The notes under the pieces were generated by a model, which was given only the letters and a program-made list of their open reading frames with translations, made no database searches and was not told the origin of the DNA. From the NCBI RefSeq assembly GCF_006364715.1, contig NZ_CP040984.1, positions 1,116,001 through 1,180,000 of the forward strand: a stretch of DNA of 64,000 nt, in the 5' to 3' direction. Shown piece after piece: positions 24,058-31,759 of this stretch. The translations under genes were made by a program, and so were the position numbers. Each line of letters opens with the position of its first letter. The first letter of the stretch is position 1. This stretch comes from Candidatus Methylopumilus planktonicus (GTDB taxonomy: Bacteria; Pseudomonadota; Gammaproteobacteria; Burkholderiales; Methylophilaceae).

Positions 24058-24501
24058 TTAACCGAGCTTTTGTTTGATGAGGGCTGATAATTTACCCATA
24101 TCTGCTCGACCGACTACTTGCGGTTTAAGGATCGCCATCACTTGACCCATCTCTTTAATGCTTGTGGCGTTTGCAGATTTAATCGCGGCATCTAAAATGG
24201 TACTCACCTCTTCGTCACTGAGGGCTTGCGGAAGATAGCTTTGTAAGATCACCCCTTCAGCTTTTTCAACATCAGCTAAATCTTGTCTTTTTGCAGATTC
24301 ATAGGCTTCAATGGAATCACGACGTTGCTTTAACATTTTTTCAATAACAGCCATGACATCTTGATCAGTCAATTCAATACGCTCATCGACTTCACGTTGT
24401 TTAATAGCTGATTGAAGAAGTCTAATCGTGCCAAGACGAACGACGTCTTTAGCGCGCATAGCATCCTTCATGTCCTCAGTAATTTTTACTTTTAAGGACA
24501 T
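24058..24501 (-). CDS. yqeY: GatB/YqeY domain-containing protein
   Basis: 147 residues, a full-length YqeY. MSLKVKITEDMKDAMRAKDVVRLGTIRLLQSAIKQREVDER and VEKAEGVILQSYLPQALSDEEVSTILDAAIKS are typical, as is the terminal MGQVMAILKPQVVGRADMGKLSALIKQKLG. The domain is related to the tRNA-binding tail of the GatB amidotransferase subunit; its own role is not established. It follows rpsU by 10 bp and precedes dnaG, as in many Proteobacteria. Confidence 0.93.
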   Translation of the reverse strand: MSLKVKITEDMKDAMRAKDVVRLGTIRLLQSAIKQREVDERIELTDQDVMAVIEKMLKQRRDSIEAYESAKRQDLADVEKAEGVILQSYLPQALSDEEVSTILDAAIKSANATSIKEMGQVMAILKPQVVGRADMGKLSALIKQKLG

Positions 24502-24511
24502 CTTGAAAAAA

Positions 24512-24724
24512 TTAGAATAATTTGGGGGGGAGCATTTGATTGCGAAGACGACGGTACTGACGCTTCACTGCGGCAGCAGCTTTACGTTTACGTTCCCACG
24601 TTGGCTTCTCATAGAACTCACGCGCACGTAAGTCGTTGATAAGACCGGTCTTCTCAATTAAGCGCTTGAAACGACGAAGTGCTACGTCGAATGGCTCGTT
24701 TTCTTTTACACGTACTGTTGACAT
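24512..24724 (-). CDS. rpsU: 30S ribosomal protein S21
   Basis: 70 residues. STVRVKENEPFDVALRRFKRLIEKTGLINDLRAREFYEKPTWERKRKAAAAVKRQYRRLRNQ is the whole S21 sequence pattern, with a basic C-terminal helix. S21 sits on the small subunit platform near the anti-Shine-Dalgarno and helps initiation. It is the first gene of the rpsU-yqeY-dnaG-rpoD series and diverges from tsaD with a 120-bp spacer that should hold both promoters; I could not identify a convincing -35/-10 pair there. Confidence 0.97.
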   Translation of the reverse strand: MSTVRVKENEPFDVALRRFKRLIEKTGLINDLRAREFYEKPTWERKRKAAAAVKRQYRRLRNQMLPPKLF

Positions 24725-24844
24725 TAAACTCTCTTATTTTAAATAATGCGTTTTTGTGTGTGTTTTCCCAAATGGAATTTCGGAAAAGTCCGTTATTTTA
24801 ATGCTAATCTACTCATTTATCAATCTTTTTTGAGCCTTAAACCC

Positions 24845-25843
24845 ATGTTGGTACTTGGTATTGAAACTTCCTGTGACGAGACTGGACTCGCCCTTTTTGA
24901 TAATGAAAAAGGTCTTTTAGGTCATGTCCTTCATTCTCAGGTCGACCTTCATGAAGCTTATGGTGGGGTAGTTCCCGAATTAGCGTCGCGAGACCATATT
25001 AGGCTTATTTTGCCCCTACTTGAAAGTCTTTTTAGAAGGACGGGACTTAAAAAAGAGGATGTGGATGCGATTGCTTATACGCAAGGACCAGGTTTATCCG
25101 GGGCTTTATTGGTCGGAAGTTCGCTCGCTGAAGCGCTAGCTTTTTCACTTCAAATCCCTACGATTCCGATCCATCATCTAGAGGGTCATTTATTAGCCCC
25201 CTTATTGGAAGAAGATCCGCCCACTTTTCCTTTTTTAGCCCTTTTAGTTTCTGGCGGTCACACACAAATTATCCATGTGAAAAAAATCGGTCAATACGAA
25301 GTTATTGGCGACACTTTGGATGATGCCGCAGGGGAAGCTTTTGATAAAACAGCGCAATTATTAGGCTTAGGTTATCCAGGCGGATTAGCCTTGTCACTTT
25401 TAGCTGAAAAAGGAAAGCCTCGTTTTGATTTACCAAGACCGCTCATGCATAGCAAAGATCTAAATTTTAGTTTTAGTGGATTAAAAACGGCAGTGTTACA
25501 TTTAATCCGCGCACAAGAAAATCTAACAGATGAAATCAAAGCTGATATTGCTTTTGCATTTCAGGAAGCCATTACAGATGTCTTAACTAAAAAATGTCTC
25601 ATAGGGCTCGATCAAACACGCTTAAAAAATCTGATCGTATCAGGCGGTGTTGGTGCTAATAAGCAATTGCGACAAAAATTAAAAACTGAATTATCTAAAA
25701 AAAATTATGAAGTCTTTTTTCCGCGCTTAGAATTTTGTACAGACAATGGCGCCATGATTGCATTTGCAGGTACGATGCGATTAAAAACTTCTTTAAAATC
25801 TGATCTTAGATTCGCAGTGAAACCAAGGTGGCAACTCGCTTAA
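24845..25843 (+). CDS. tsaD: tRNA threonylcarbamoyladenosine synthase subunit TsaD
   Basis: 332 residues from the ATG at 24845, where MLVLGIETSCDETGLALFD begins exactly as in the family; the frame is open upstream but is not conserved-looking. The metal-binding HHLEGH motif lies near residue 110, VSGGHT and the nucleotide-binding LIVSGGVGANKQLR follow, and CTDNGAMIAFAG closes the protein. With TsaB/C/E it puts threonylcarbamoyl on A37 of ANN-decoding tRNAs. The pairing of tsaD divergent from rpsU is common in Proteobacteria. Confidence 0.96.
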   Translation: MLVLGIETSCDETGLALFDNEKGLLGHVLHSQVDLHEAYGGVVPELASRDHIRLILPLLESLFRRTGLKKEDVDAIAYTQGPGLSGALLVGSSLAEALAFSLQIPTIPIHHLEGHLLAPLLEEDPPTFPFLALLVSGGHTQIIHVKKIGQYEVIGDTLDDAAGEAFDKTAQLLGLGYPGGLALSLLAEKGKPRFDLPRPLMHSKDLNFSFSGLKTAVLHLIRAQENLTDEIKADIAFAFQEAITDVLTKKCLIGLDQTRLKNLIVSGGVGANKQLRQKLKTELSKKNYEVFFPRLEFCTDNGAMIAFAGTMRLKTSLKSDLRFAVKPRWQLA

Positions 25844-25848
25844 AAAAA

Positions 25849-26439
25849 TTATTTCTTATCTTTAAAGCTTGATTCGGTGCCATTGATTAAGCGTTTTAGA
25901 TTATCAATATGACGAAGAATTAAAATGAGAGCAATGATGGATGAAGCAATCAATTGATAAAAATCAATCTCATAAAAAAAGCCAATTACAGGGGATAAGC
26001 TTCCAGCAATAATGGCCGCCAAAGACGAATAACGCCAAATCATAAACACACCGAACCATATGGCCAAGACAGTGAATCCCATTACCCACGAAAACATAAA
26101 GAGAATACCTGCAGCCGTTGCTACACCCTTGCCACCTTTGAAACCATAATAGATAGGAAAAATATGTCCTAGAAGTGTGGCAATCGCAACGAGCGCCACC
26201 ATCATGGGAGATAATTCAAAATATTGCGCTAAGCCAACTGTCAATGTGCCTTTAAGCGCATCGCCTAATAGAGTTAATAAAGCGGCTAATTTTTTCCCTG
26301 TTCTTAAGACGTTCGTCGCTCCTGGATTTTTAGAGCCTATGGTTCGAGGATCAGGAAGAGAAAATAAATGACTCATCACGATGCCAAATGAAATGGCGCC
26401 GATCAGATAACTAAAAAGAATGTAAATCACGTTCATCAT
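25849..26439 (-). CDS. plsY: Glycerol-3-phosphate acyltransferase PlsY
   Basis: 196 residues with about five transmembrane helices. Conserved loops are visible: IGAISFGIVMSHLFSLPDPRTIGSKNPGATNVLRTGKK (motif 1), FPIYYGFKGGKGVATAAGIL (motif 2) and the late ILILRHIDNLKRLINGTE (motif 3). It acylates glycerol-3-phosphate from acyl-phosphate, the first step of phospholipid synthesis. It converges with tsaD (5-bp gap) and diverges from folB, an arrangement common in Proteobacteria. Confidence 0.95.
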   Translation of the reverse strand: MMNVIYILFSYLIGAISFGIVMSHLFSLPDPRTIGSKNPGATNVLRTGKKLAALLTLLGDALKGTLTVGLAQYFELSPMMVALVAIATLLGHIFPIYYGFKGGKGVATAAGILFMFSWVMGFTVLAIWFGVFMIWRYSSLAAIIAGSLSPVIGFFYEIDFYQLIASSIIALILILRHIDNLKRLINGTESSFKDKK

Positions 26440-26491
26440 TTGAAAATCACTTTATAATGAAAGCTCTATTTTACAATTTTTTGAAGCACTC

Positions 26492-26854
26492 ATGACGGCC
26501 CCACTTATTTTTATAGAAGAGATGAAAGTTGAAACTATTATTGGCGTTTCGGATTGGGAACGCGCACTCCCTCAAATACTGTTAATTGATCTTGAAATGG
26601 CGCTACCACAAATCACTTCAACGACTTCCGATTTAGTTGGAGATACCATTGATTACGCGATGGTTGCTGAGCGCATTAAATCTATCACATCAAGTCACAC
26701 GTTTAAACTGCTAGAGCCTTTAGCTCATCTCATTATTGAAACATTAGAAAAAGAATTTAAGTCGCCTTGGATGAAACTGAAAATTTCAAAACCGCACATC
26801 TTGCCTCAAGTGAAAGCGCTGGGTGTGATCTTTGAAAAAGGAAGTCGCCCTTAA
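26492..26854 (+). CDS. folB: Dihydroneopterin aldolase
   Basis: 120 residues. FIEEMKVETIIGVSDWERALPQILLIDLEMALP, DTIDYAMVAERIKSITSSHTFKLLEPLAHLIIETLEKEF and the C-terminal LKISKPHILPQVKALGVIFEK match FolB. The catalytic Glu of IGVSDWE, the conserved tyrosine in DTIDY and a C-terminal lysine in ISKP are present. It converts dihydroneopterin to 6-hydroxymethyl-dihydropterin plus glycolaldehyde in folate synthesis. The stop overlaps the xerD stop by 4 bp in convergent orientation. Confidence 0.93.
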   Translation: MTAPLIFIEEMKVETIIGVSDWERALPQILLIDLEMALPQITSTTSDLVGDTIDYAMVAERIKSITSSHTFKLLEPLAHLIIETLEKEFKSPWMKLKISKPHILPQVKALGVIFEKGSRP

Positions 26855-27774
26855 CCCCTCGGGTGATGTGTTTCGTGAAGCTTCTTTAAGCGCTCGCGTG
26901 CCACATGGGTATAAATTTGTGTCGTTGAAATATCTGCATGTCCCAATAGCATTTGAACGACTCTCAAATCTGCGCCATGATTAAGTAAGTGTGTAGCAAA
27001 TGCATGTCGCAATACATGCGGGGATAATGTTTTTTGAATGCCTGCGACTAATGCGTAGCGTTTAATTAAATGCCAAAACGATTGGCGCGTCATCAACTCT
27101 CCGCGATGTGTCACAAACAAATCATCCGACACATGTTGATTAAGAATATGAGATCTTGCTTCTTTTAAATAGCGATCAATCCATTCAACAGCCACTTCGC
27201 CCATGGGAACTAATCTTGTTTTACTGCCCTTTCCTGTGACGCGAATCACGCCATCACTTAAACTCACTTCAGTCACTCTTAAGCTAATGAGTTCAGTCAC
27301 ACGTAAGCCGCACGCATAAAGAAGTTCTAACATCGCACGATCACGAAGACCCAGAGGTGTTTCAATCTCAGGCGCTTTTAAAAGCGATTCCACCTCAGTT
27401 TCATTCAAACTTTTAGGTAGTGATTTCGGTAATTTCGGCGCTTCAATATGAAGGGTAGGATCTTCATTGATATGAAACTCACGCAAGTGATAACGATAGA
27501 AGCGTCTAAGTGTTGCGATCAATCTTGAAATACTTCTCGCTTTGACATGACTAAATTTATTGGCGAGATAAGATTGAATATCACTTTGATGAGCCTCCAA
27601 TAATATTTTTTTAATGTTTCCATTTAAAAATTCGGAGAACTGCATTAAATCAAAACGATAACTCTCTAGGGTATTTTTAGCTAAACCGTCTTCAAGCCAT
27701 AAATGATCAATGAATTGATCGATGACTTTTTTTTCATCATCAGAAATAACAATGGGATCTCGTGTCTTTTTCAT
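26851..27774 (-). CDS. xerD: Site-specific tyrosine recombinase XerD
   Basis: 307 residues. The N-terminal SAM-like core-binding domain spans residues 12-100 (IDQFIDHLWLEDGLAKNTLESYRFDLMQFSEFL). The catalytic domain shows LLYACGLRVTELISL with the first Arg, a KGSKTRLVP lysine, HVLRHAFATHLLNHGADLRVVQMLLGHADISTTQIYTHV with the His, Arg, His and the nucleophilic Tyr. GADLRVVQMLLGHADISTTQIYTHVARERLKKLHETHHPRG is XerD-like rather than XerC-like. XerC/XerD resolve chromosome dimers at dif, which is not in this window. Confidence 0.94.
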   Translation of the reverse strand: MKKTRDPIVISDDEKKVIDQFIDHLWLEDGLAKNTLESYRFDLMQFSEFLNGNIKKILLEAHQSDIQSYLANKFSHVKARSISRLIATLRRFYRYHLREFHINEDPTLHIEAPKLPKSLPKSLNETEVESLLKAPEIETPLGLRDRAMLELLYACGLRVTELISLRVTEVSLSDGVIRVTGKGSKTRLVPMGEVAVEWIDRYLKEARSHILNQHVSDDLFVTHRGELMTRQSFWHLIKRYALVAGIQKTLSPHVLRHAFATHLLNHGADLRVVQMLLGHADISTTQIYTHVARERLKKLHETHHPRG

Positions 27775-27798
27775 GAATATAAAAAGATTAGCACAAAT

Positions 27799-27827
27799 AA
27801 AAAAGCCCCGCTTTAACGGGGCTTTTT
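27799..27827 (-). terminator. Intrinsic terminator of the rpsP-rimM-trmD-rplS operon
   Basis: AAAAAGCCCCG (27800-27810) pairs with CGGGGCTTTTT (27817-27827) around CTTTAA. It begins 3 bp past the rplS stop. A and T runs on both sides mean it could act in either direction. Confidence 0.93.
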
Positions 27828-27830
27828 AAA

Positions 27831-28277
27831 TTACTCAGCTGCCTTATCGGGAGCCGCCTCAGGCGCTGCCGCCTTAGGTGCTTCTGTTTTTGGAATATCT
27901 TGAATAATTTCTTTTTCACGTGCATCTAATTTTTCACGGATACGCGCAGATTTACCTGAACGTTCACGCAAGTAATAAAGTTTTGCACGACGTACATCAC
28001 CGCGACGCTTTAATTCGATCGATGCGATGAGTGGAGAATAAGTTTGGAATGTACGCTCAACACCTTCACCTGATGAAATCTTTCTCACAGTGAATGCTGA
28101 ATTAAGCCCGCGATTTCTTTTTGAAATCACAACACCTTCGTAAAGCTGTACACGTTTTCTTGTACCTTCAACTACATTTACACCCACGACGACTGTGTCG
28201 CCTGGTGCAAAGTTGGGGATGGTTTTACCTAGACGAGCAATTTCTTCTTGCTCTAATAATTGAATAATATCTGCCAT
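27831..28277 (-). CDS. rplS: 50S ribosomal protein L19 with Ala/Pro/Glu-rich C-terminal tail
   Basis: 148 residues. The core (IPNFAPGDTVVVGVNVVEGTRKRVQLYEGVVISKRNRGLNSAFTVRKISSGEGVERTFQTYSP to KLYYLRERSGKSARI) is standard L19, located at the 30S-50S interface. L19 is usually about 115-120 residues; here about 27 more follow (KTEAPKAAAPEAAPDKAAE), low-complexity and acidic. The tail resembles the one on S16 in the same operon. It is the last gene before a strong terminator. Confidence 0.97.
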   Translation of the reverse strand: MADIIQLLEQEEIARLGKTIPNFAPGDTVVVGVNVVEGTRKRVQLYEGVVISKRNRGLNSAFTVRKISSGEGVERTFQTYSPLIASIELKRRGDVRRAKLYYLRERSGKSARIREKLDAREKEIIQDIPKTEAPKAAAPEAAPDKAAE

Positions 28278-28293
28278 AATCCGTTCCTTTTAG

Positions 28294-29061
28294 TTATATA
28301 GAGTCTTGTTCCTGCTTATCAATTTCTTGAAGCAGCCGAGTCTCTTCTTTAGTCAACAGCCTTGCGGCCAACAAATCAGGTCGTTTGACCTTGGTTAACG
28401 CTAACGATTGCTGTAATCGCCAGGCGCTAATTCTAGCATGGTTACCCGACAATAATACATCAGGCACCTTGGATCCTTCATACACCTCAGGCCTCGTATA
28501 GTGAGGGCAATCAAGCAAGCCATTCACAAACGAATCCTCAATAGCTGAGTTATCATCGCCTAATACCCCTGGTAGCTGCCTAATAATGGCATCCATCACC
28601 ACCATGGTGGGCAATTCCCCGCCACTTAATACGTAGTCCCCAATTGAAATTTCTTCATCCACACTACTTTCAATCAGTCGCTCATCAACTCCTTCATAAC
28701 GACTCGCTAAAAAAATGAGCCCTGAAGTTTTCGACAATTCCATCACTTTTTGATGCGTGAGTGGTAATCCTCTAGGGGATAAATGAATCACTCGCACATC
28801 TTTAATACCTTTATTCATTTGCGCTTTTTTTGCCGCATCGATCGCCTTCTTCAAAGGCTCAATCATCATCAGCATGCCAGGGCCGCCGCCATAAGGCCTA
28901 TCATCTACTGTACGATGTGTATCACTCGTAAAATCTCTTGGATTCCATAAGGTTAAATCTACAAACGCGTCATGAAATGCGCGAGAGGTAATACCAAAAT
29001 CCTTTAATGCTTGAAACATCTCCGGAAAAAGTGTCACCACATCAAAAGATAAAGGCTTCAT
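28294..29061 (-). CDS. trmD: tRNA (guanine37-N1)-methyltransferase TrmD
   Basis: 255 residues. FDVVTLFPEMFQALKDFGITSRA, DDRPYGGGPGMLMMIEPLKKAI, the SAM-binding knot LASRYEGVDERLIESSVDEEISIGDYVLSGGELPTMVVMDAIIRQLPGVLG and the terminal R-rich region are all characteristic. It methylates G37 next to the anticodon of CCN- and CUN-class tRNAs to prevent frameshifting. It starts immediately at the rimM stop and is followed by rplS 16 bp on. Confidence 0.97.
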   Translation of the reverse strand: MKPLSFDVVTLFPEMFQALKDFGITSRAFHDAFVDLTLWNPRDFTSDTHRTVDDRPYGGGPGMLMMIEPLKKAIDAAKKAQMNKGIKDVRVIHLSPRGLPLTHQKVMELSKTSGLIFLASRYEGVDERLIESSVDEEISIGDYVLSGGELPTMVVMDAIIRQLPGVLGDDNSAIEDSFVNGLLDCPHYTRPEVYEGSKVPDVLLSGNHARISAWRLQQSLALTKVKRPDLLAARLLTKEETRLLQEIDKQEQDSI

Positions 29062-29565
29062 TTAAAAATCTTTATCCCAGTCAACTTCAATTTCTTTTTT
29101 TCCCATATCCACATTTAAAATCACATGCGGAATAAAAGGGATCAAATGCTCTTTGTCGCCCTTGACGACTAAGACATCGTTCGCTCCTGTTTCCAGAAAA
29201 GTTTGCACGACTCCTAAATGTTCTTGTTTCTGGTTAATGACAGCATGTCCCATCAAATCATTCCAGTAATACTCGCCTTTTTCCAAAGTAGGCAATTCAT
29301 GTTTGGGTATTAAAATTGTTTTATTTCTTAACCCAAATGCCGCATCTCGATCATCAATATTTACTAATTTAGCAACGATACTATTGCCGTGTATTTTTGA
29401 TGTTTCGATCGGGTAACTTATGGATGATTTTTCATCCCCAATAAGCCACTCTTTTTTGTTCAGAAGTTGATTGATATCTATCGTGAAGGGCTGAATCTTA
29501 ATCCAACCTTTGACACCGTATGGTCCGCTGATGCGTGCCATGATAAATTTTTCTATCTCACTCAT
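29062..29565 (-). CDS. rimM: Ribosome maturation factor RimM
   Basis: 167 residues. The N-terminal ISGPYGVKGWIKIQPFT is the RimM signature, KGEYYWNDLMGHAVINQKQEHLGVV is the linker and start of the PRC-barrel, and ANDVLVVKGDKEHLIPFIPHVI the core of the barrel. It assists maturation of the 30S head and binds S19. It lies 30 bp downstream of rpsP and abuts trmD. Confidence 0.95.
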   Translation of the reverse strand: MSEIEKFIMARISGPYGVKGWIKIQPFTIDINQLLNKKEWLIGDEKSSISYPIETSKIHGNSIVAKLVNIDDRDAAFGLRNKTILIPKHELPTLEKGEYYWNDLMGHAVINQKQEHLGVVQTFLETGANDVLVVKGDKEHLIPFIPHVILNVDMGKKEIEVDWDKDF

Positions 29566-29595
29566 ATCACTTGTATCAACAAGTGAATCAAAACA

Positions 29596-30162
29596 TTAAG
29601 CGCTTTCAGCTGGTGGTTCAGTCGCCTCTGCTGGAGCTGCTTCAGGAGCTACTGCTTCTGTTGGAGTTGCTTCAGGAGCTACTGCTTCTGGGGCTGCCTC
29701 AACTGGAGCTGCTTCTGATGTCACTTCAGGGGTTGCTGTTTCTGCCGGAGCCTCTTCAGGTGCAGGAGCTGCCGCAGCTTCTGCTGCCTTAGCTTTTTCT
29801 TCTGCTTCTTTAGCGTCCATCGCTACTTTTAATTCTTCAGCTTTCTTAGCGGCTTCTTTAGCTTTTCTTAGCTCTACTTTATCTGCGTCTTTTTTCTTTA
29901 AAGCCACGATTGCTTCTGGTCCTTTTGCATGCAGTTTAACTAAACGGTTAACTGAATCTGAGAGAAGTGCGCCATGACCTTTCCAATGCGTCACACGTTC
30001 GTTATCAATACGAAGTGCTTCTGTGCCAATCTTAGCCATTGGGTTATAAAAACCAATACGCTCAATAAAGCGTCCGTCGCGGCGATTTCTTGAATCTGCC
30101 ACTACTACATTGTAAAAAGGGGTCTTTTTTGAACCGCCTCTAGAAAGTCTAATAATTACCAT
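29596..30162 (-). CDS. rpsP: 30S ribosomal protein S16 with unusually long Ala/Pro/Glu-rich tail
   Basis: 188 residues, about twice the usual 80-90. Residues 1-85 are ordinary S16 (MVIIRLSRGGSKKTPFYNVVVADSRNRRDGRFIERIGFYNP, then the LLSDSVNRLVKLHAKG region). The rest is a charged helix-like stretch (KKKDADKVELRKAKEAAKKAEELKVAMDAKEAEEKAKAAEA) followed by a low-complexity part dominated by A, P, E, T and V. The DNA for that part contains a 30-bp-period direct repeat. It heads the rpsP-rimM-trmD-rplS operon, with a good promoter at 30210-30239. Confidence 0.96.
   Translation of the reverse strand: MVIIRLSRGGSKKTPFYNVVVADSRNRRDGRFIERIGFYNPMAKIGTEALRIDNERVTHWKGHGALLSDSVNRLVKLHAKGPEAIVALKKKDADKVELRKAKEAAKKAEELKVAMDAKEAEEKAKAAEAAAAPAPEEAPAETATPEVTSEAAPVEAAPEAVAPEATPTEAVAPEAAPAEATEPPAESA
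29639..29690. repeat. Two-copy 30-bp-period direct repeat inside the S16 tail
   Basis: The 22 bases at 29639-29660 recur identically at 29669-29690, a period of 30 bp that keeps reading frame and duplicates ten residues of the S16 tail. Such a repeat can expand or shrink by slippage without breaking the gene. Confidence 0.85.
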
Positions 30163-30209
30163 AATTTACACTCTTCAATTAGTTAAAAAATTTCTTAGGA
30201 AAGGGGCGG

Positions 30210-30239
30210 ATTTTACGCTATTTTTGGCATATTTGGCAA
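30210..30239 (-). promoter_or_regulatory. Candidate sigma-70 promoter of the rpsP operon
   Basis: On the minus strand TTGCCA (30239-30234) and TAAAAT (30215-30210) are spaced by 18 bp, each 5/6 to consensus, about 50 bp before the rpsP start. A GC-rich CCGCCCC follows the -10, as expected for a stringently controlled ribosomal-protein promoter. The remaining spacer up to 30455 holds no gene that I can support; only short palindromes such as CCCCGGGG are visible. Confidence 0.6.
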
Positions 30240-30455
30240 GCAAAATCACTTTACCGAAGCACTGCTAGCTTTAAATAAAACCCCGGGGAAACATCATGAC
30301 TGACTTAAATTAAGTCTTTGAATTAGGCTTTTAAAAAAAGCTTACTCGAAGAACTGTATATATTTCACACAAGGAAAGCGCATAACAGCAGATAAATGAC
30401 GGCTAGGAAGCAATACCTTAGCCTATAAAATCAGAGAATTAAAAAATGACTAACT

Positions 30456-31025
30456 TTAAAAGTTATAATCAAGGCGTATTTGATGAAAGTTTATACCAGG
30501 GTTTGGATGGTCTATACCGGCATTGGAGAGATGCTGAAGCCTGTAAGCAATAGCAAATGCATCGCGCTCACCAAATTTAATGCCTGCGGCTACGTGATCC
30601 CCAAATTGAAAATTTGTACTAAATTGTTTATTTTGTGTAATGGTTTTTTCAGTTAAATAATGGGCCCCTATGCCCAGCTCCACAAAAGGTATAAATTTGT
30701 CTGATCCATTCGTCTGAAGTCTTAAAACAGGTGTAATACCAAAGTCACCAACGCTATGCGTACCAGCTGAATCTTTTGTCTGCCAATAACCAACGGACGC
30801 ATCCCAATATCCTTTTAAAACAACACTATCGTTTTTAAATAGCGGTTCATTCCAGTTCCACTGAACGCCAAGTCGTCCCATATTTGTATCTTTATCTTTA
30901 TCGGTAAACGTATTTCCAGCTTCAATTGAGACGCTATCAATACCCAATATATTGCTCTCTTGAGCACACAATAAATGGGGAGCTAAACAAAGAAAAAGGC
31001 TAGAAAGTGATATGTGTTTTTTCAT
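30456..31025 (-). CDS. pagL: PagL-type lipid A 3-O-deacylase
   Basis: 189 residues. A signal peptide (MKKHISLSSLFLCLAPHLLCA) leads to an outer-membrane eight-strand beta barrel ending in an aromatic residue (IRLDYNF). The C-terminal signature YRLQHLSNAGIDHPNPGIN contains His165 and Ser167 of the active site. PagL removes the 3-O acyl chain of lipid A and changes its inflammatory and barrier properties. In characterised PagL a glutamate lies 12 residues after the serine; here that position reads as Asn179. It is the last gene after queC, with a 65-bp gap. Confidence 0.82.
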   Translation of the reverse strand: MKKHISLSSLFLCLAPHLLCAQESNILGIDSVSIEAGNTFTDKDKDTNMGRLGVQWNWNEPLFKNDSVVLKGYWDASVGYWQTKDSAGTHSVGDFGITPVLRLQTNGSDKFIPFVELGIGAHYLTEKTITQNKQFSTNFQFGDHVAAGIKFGERDAFAIAYRLQHLSNAGIDHPNPGINFHQIRLDYNF

Positions 31026-31090
31026 TTTTAAAATTTTACATCTTTTTTTTAATTAGTGGCAAAAAAGGGGAATTTAAGGTCTCTTTTGGT

Positions 31091-31759
31091 TTATTGGTAA
31101 GGGGTGGGATCATTAACCCCAGCCGCTTTAAAGCCATTTTGCCTTAAACGACAAGAATCACAGACGCCACATGCATGGCCATCTTGATCAGCCTGGTAAC
31201 ATGAGACAGTGAAACCGTAATCTACGCCTAATTTCATACCCTGAAGAATAATGGCTTCTTTAGATAGATGAATCAACGGAGTGTGAAGTTGAATATTTTG
31301 GCCTTCTACAGCGGATTTAGTGGCTAAATTAGCCATTTTCTGAAATTGCTCAATGTATTCGGGCCTGCAATCAGGATATCCTGAATAATCCACGGCATTG
31401 ACCCCTATAAAAATATCATGCGCACCAATGACTTCCGCCCAACCTAAAGCTAAAGTGAGCATTAAAGTATTGCGCGCAGGCACATAAGTAATCGGGATAT
31501 GGGAAGTTAATTCAGTTGGTAGTTTTAAATCAGGATTAGTAAGTGCTGAAGTGAGCATCCAGCTTAAATCCATCTCAACCGTTTTATGATCTTTCACATT
31601 AAATTGCGTGGCAATTTTTTTAGCAGCAGCAAGCTCCGCAATATGGCGCTGATGATAATTGACACTCAAAGTATAACATTCATAACCGTCGTTTTTCGCA
31701 ATCGCTAAGGTAGTCGCTGAATCAAGGCCTCCTGATAAGAGAACTACGGCTTTAGACAC
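31091..31759 (-). CDS. queC: 7-cyano-7-deazaguanine synthase QueC
   Basis: 222 residues from a GTG at 31759, chosen because VSKAVVLLSGGLDSATTLAIA is the conserved beginning and a GGGGAG ribosome site lies about 10 bases upstream. The frame starts earlier at 31810 with an ATG but would overlap queE heavily. It shows the PP-loop SGGLDS, the YVPARNTLMLTLALGWAE region and the zinc cysteines of SCYQADQDGHACGVCDSCRLR. It converts 7-carboxy-7-deazaguanine to preQ0 for queuosine. It overlaps the queE stop by 8 bp, so the two are translationally coupled. Confidence 0.95.
   Translation of the reverse strand: MSKAVVLLSGGLDSATTLAIAKNDGYECYTLSVNYHQRHIAELAAAKKIATQFNVKDHKTVEMDLSWMLTSALTNPDLKLPTELTSHIPITYVPARNTLMLTLALGWAEVIGAHDIFIGVNAVDYSGYPDCRPEYIEQFQKMANLATKSAVEGQNIQLHTPLIHLSKEAIILQGMKLGVDYGFTVSCYQADQDGHACGVCDSCRLRQNGFKAAGVNDPTPYQ

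Noticed and set aside
26851..27774. Tyrosine recombinase as a sign of a phage or integron
   Set aside because: The sequence and length are those of chromosomal XerD, and neighbours are housekeeping genes.
29571..29792. Leu/Pro/Glu-rich plus-strand frame
   Set aside because: Antisense shadow of the repetitive S16 tail.
30300..30440. Possible small RNA or hairpin (GGCTAGG...CCTTAGCC) downstream of pagL
   Set aside because: The stem has a bulge, there is no T run and no promoter in front; not enough to call a gene or terminator.
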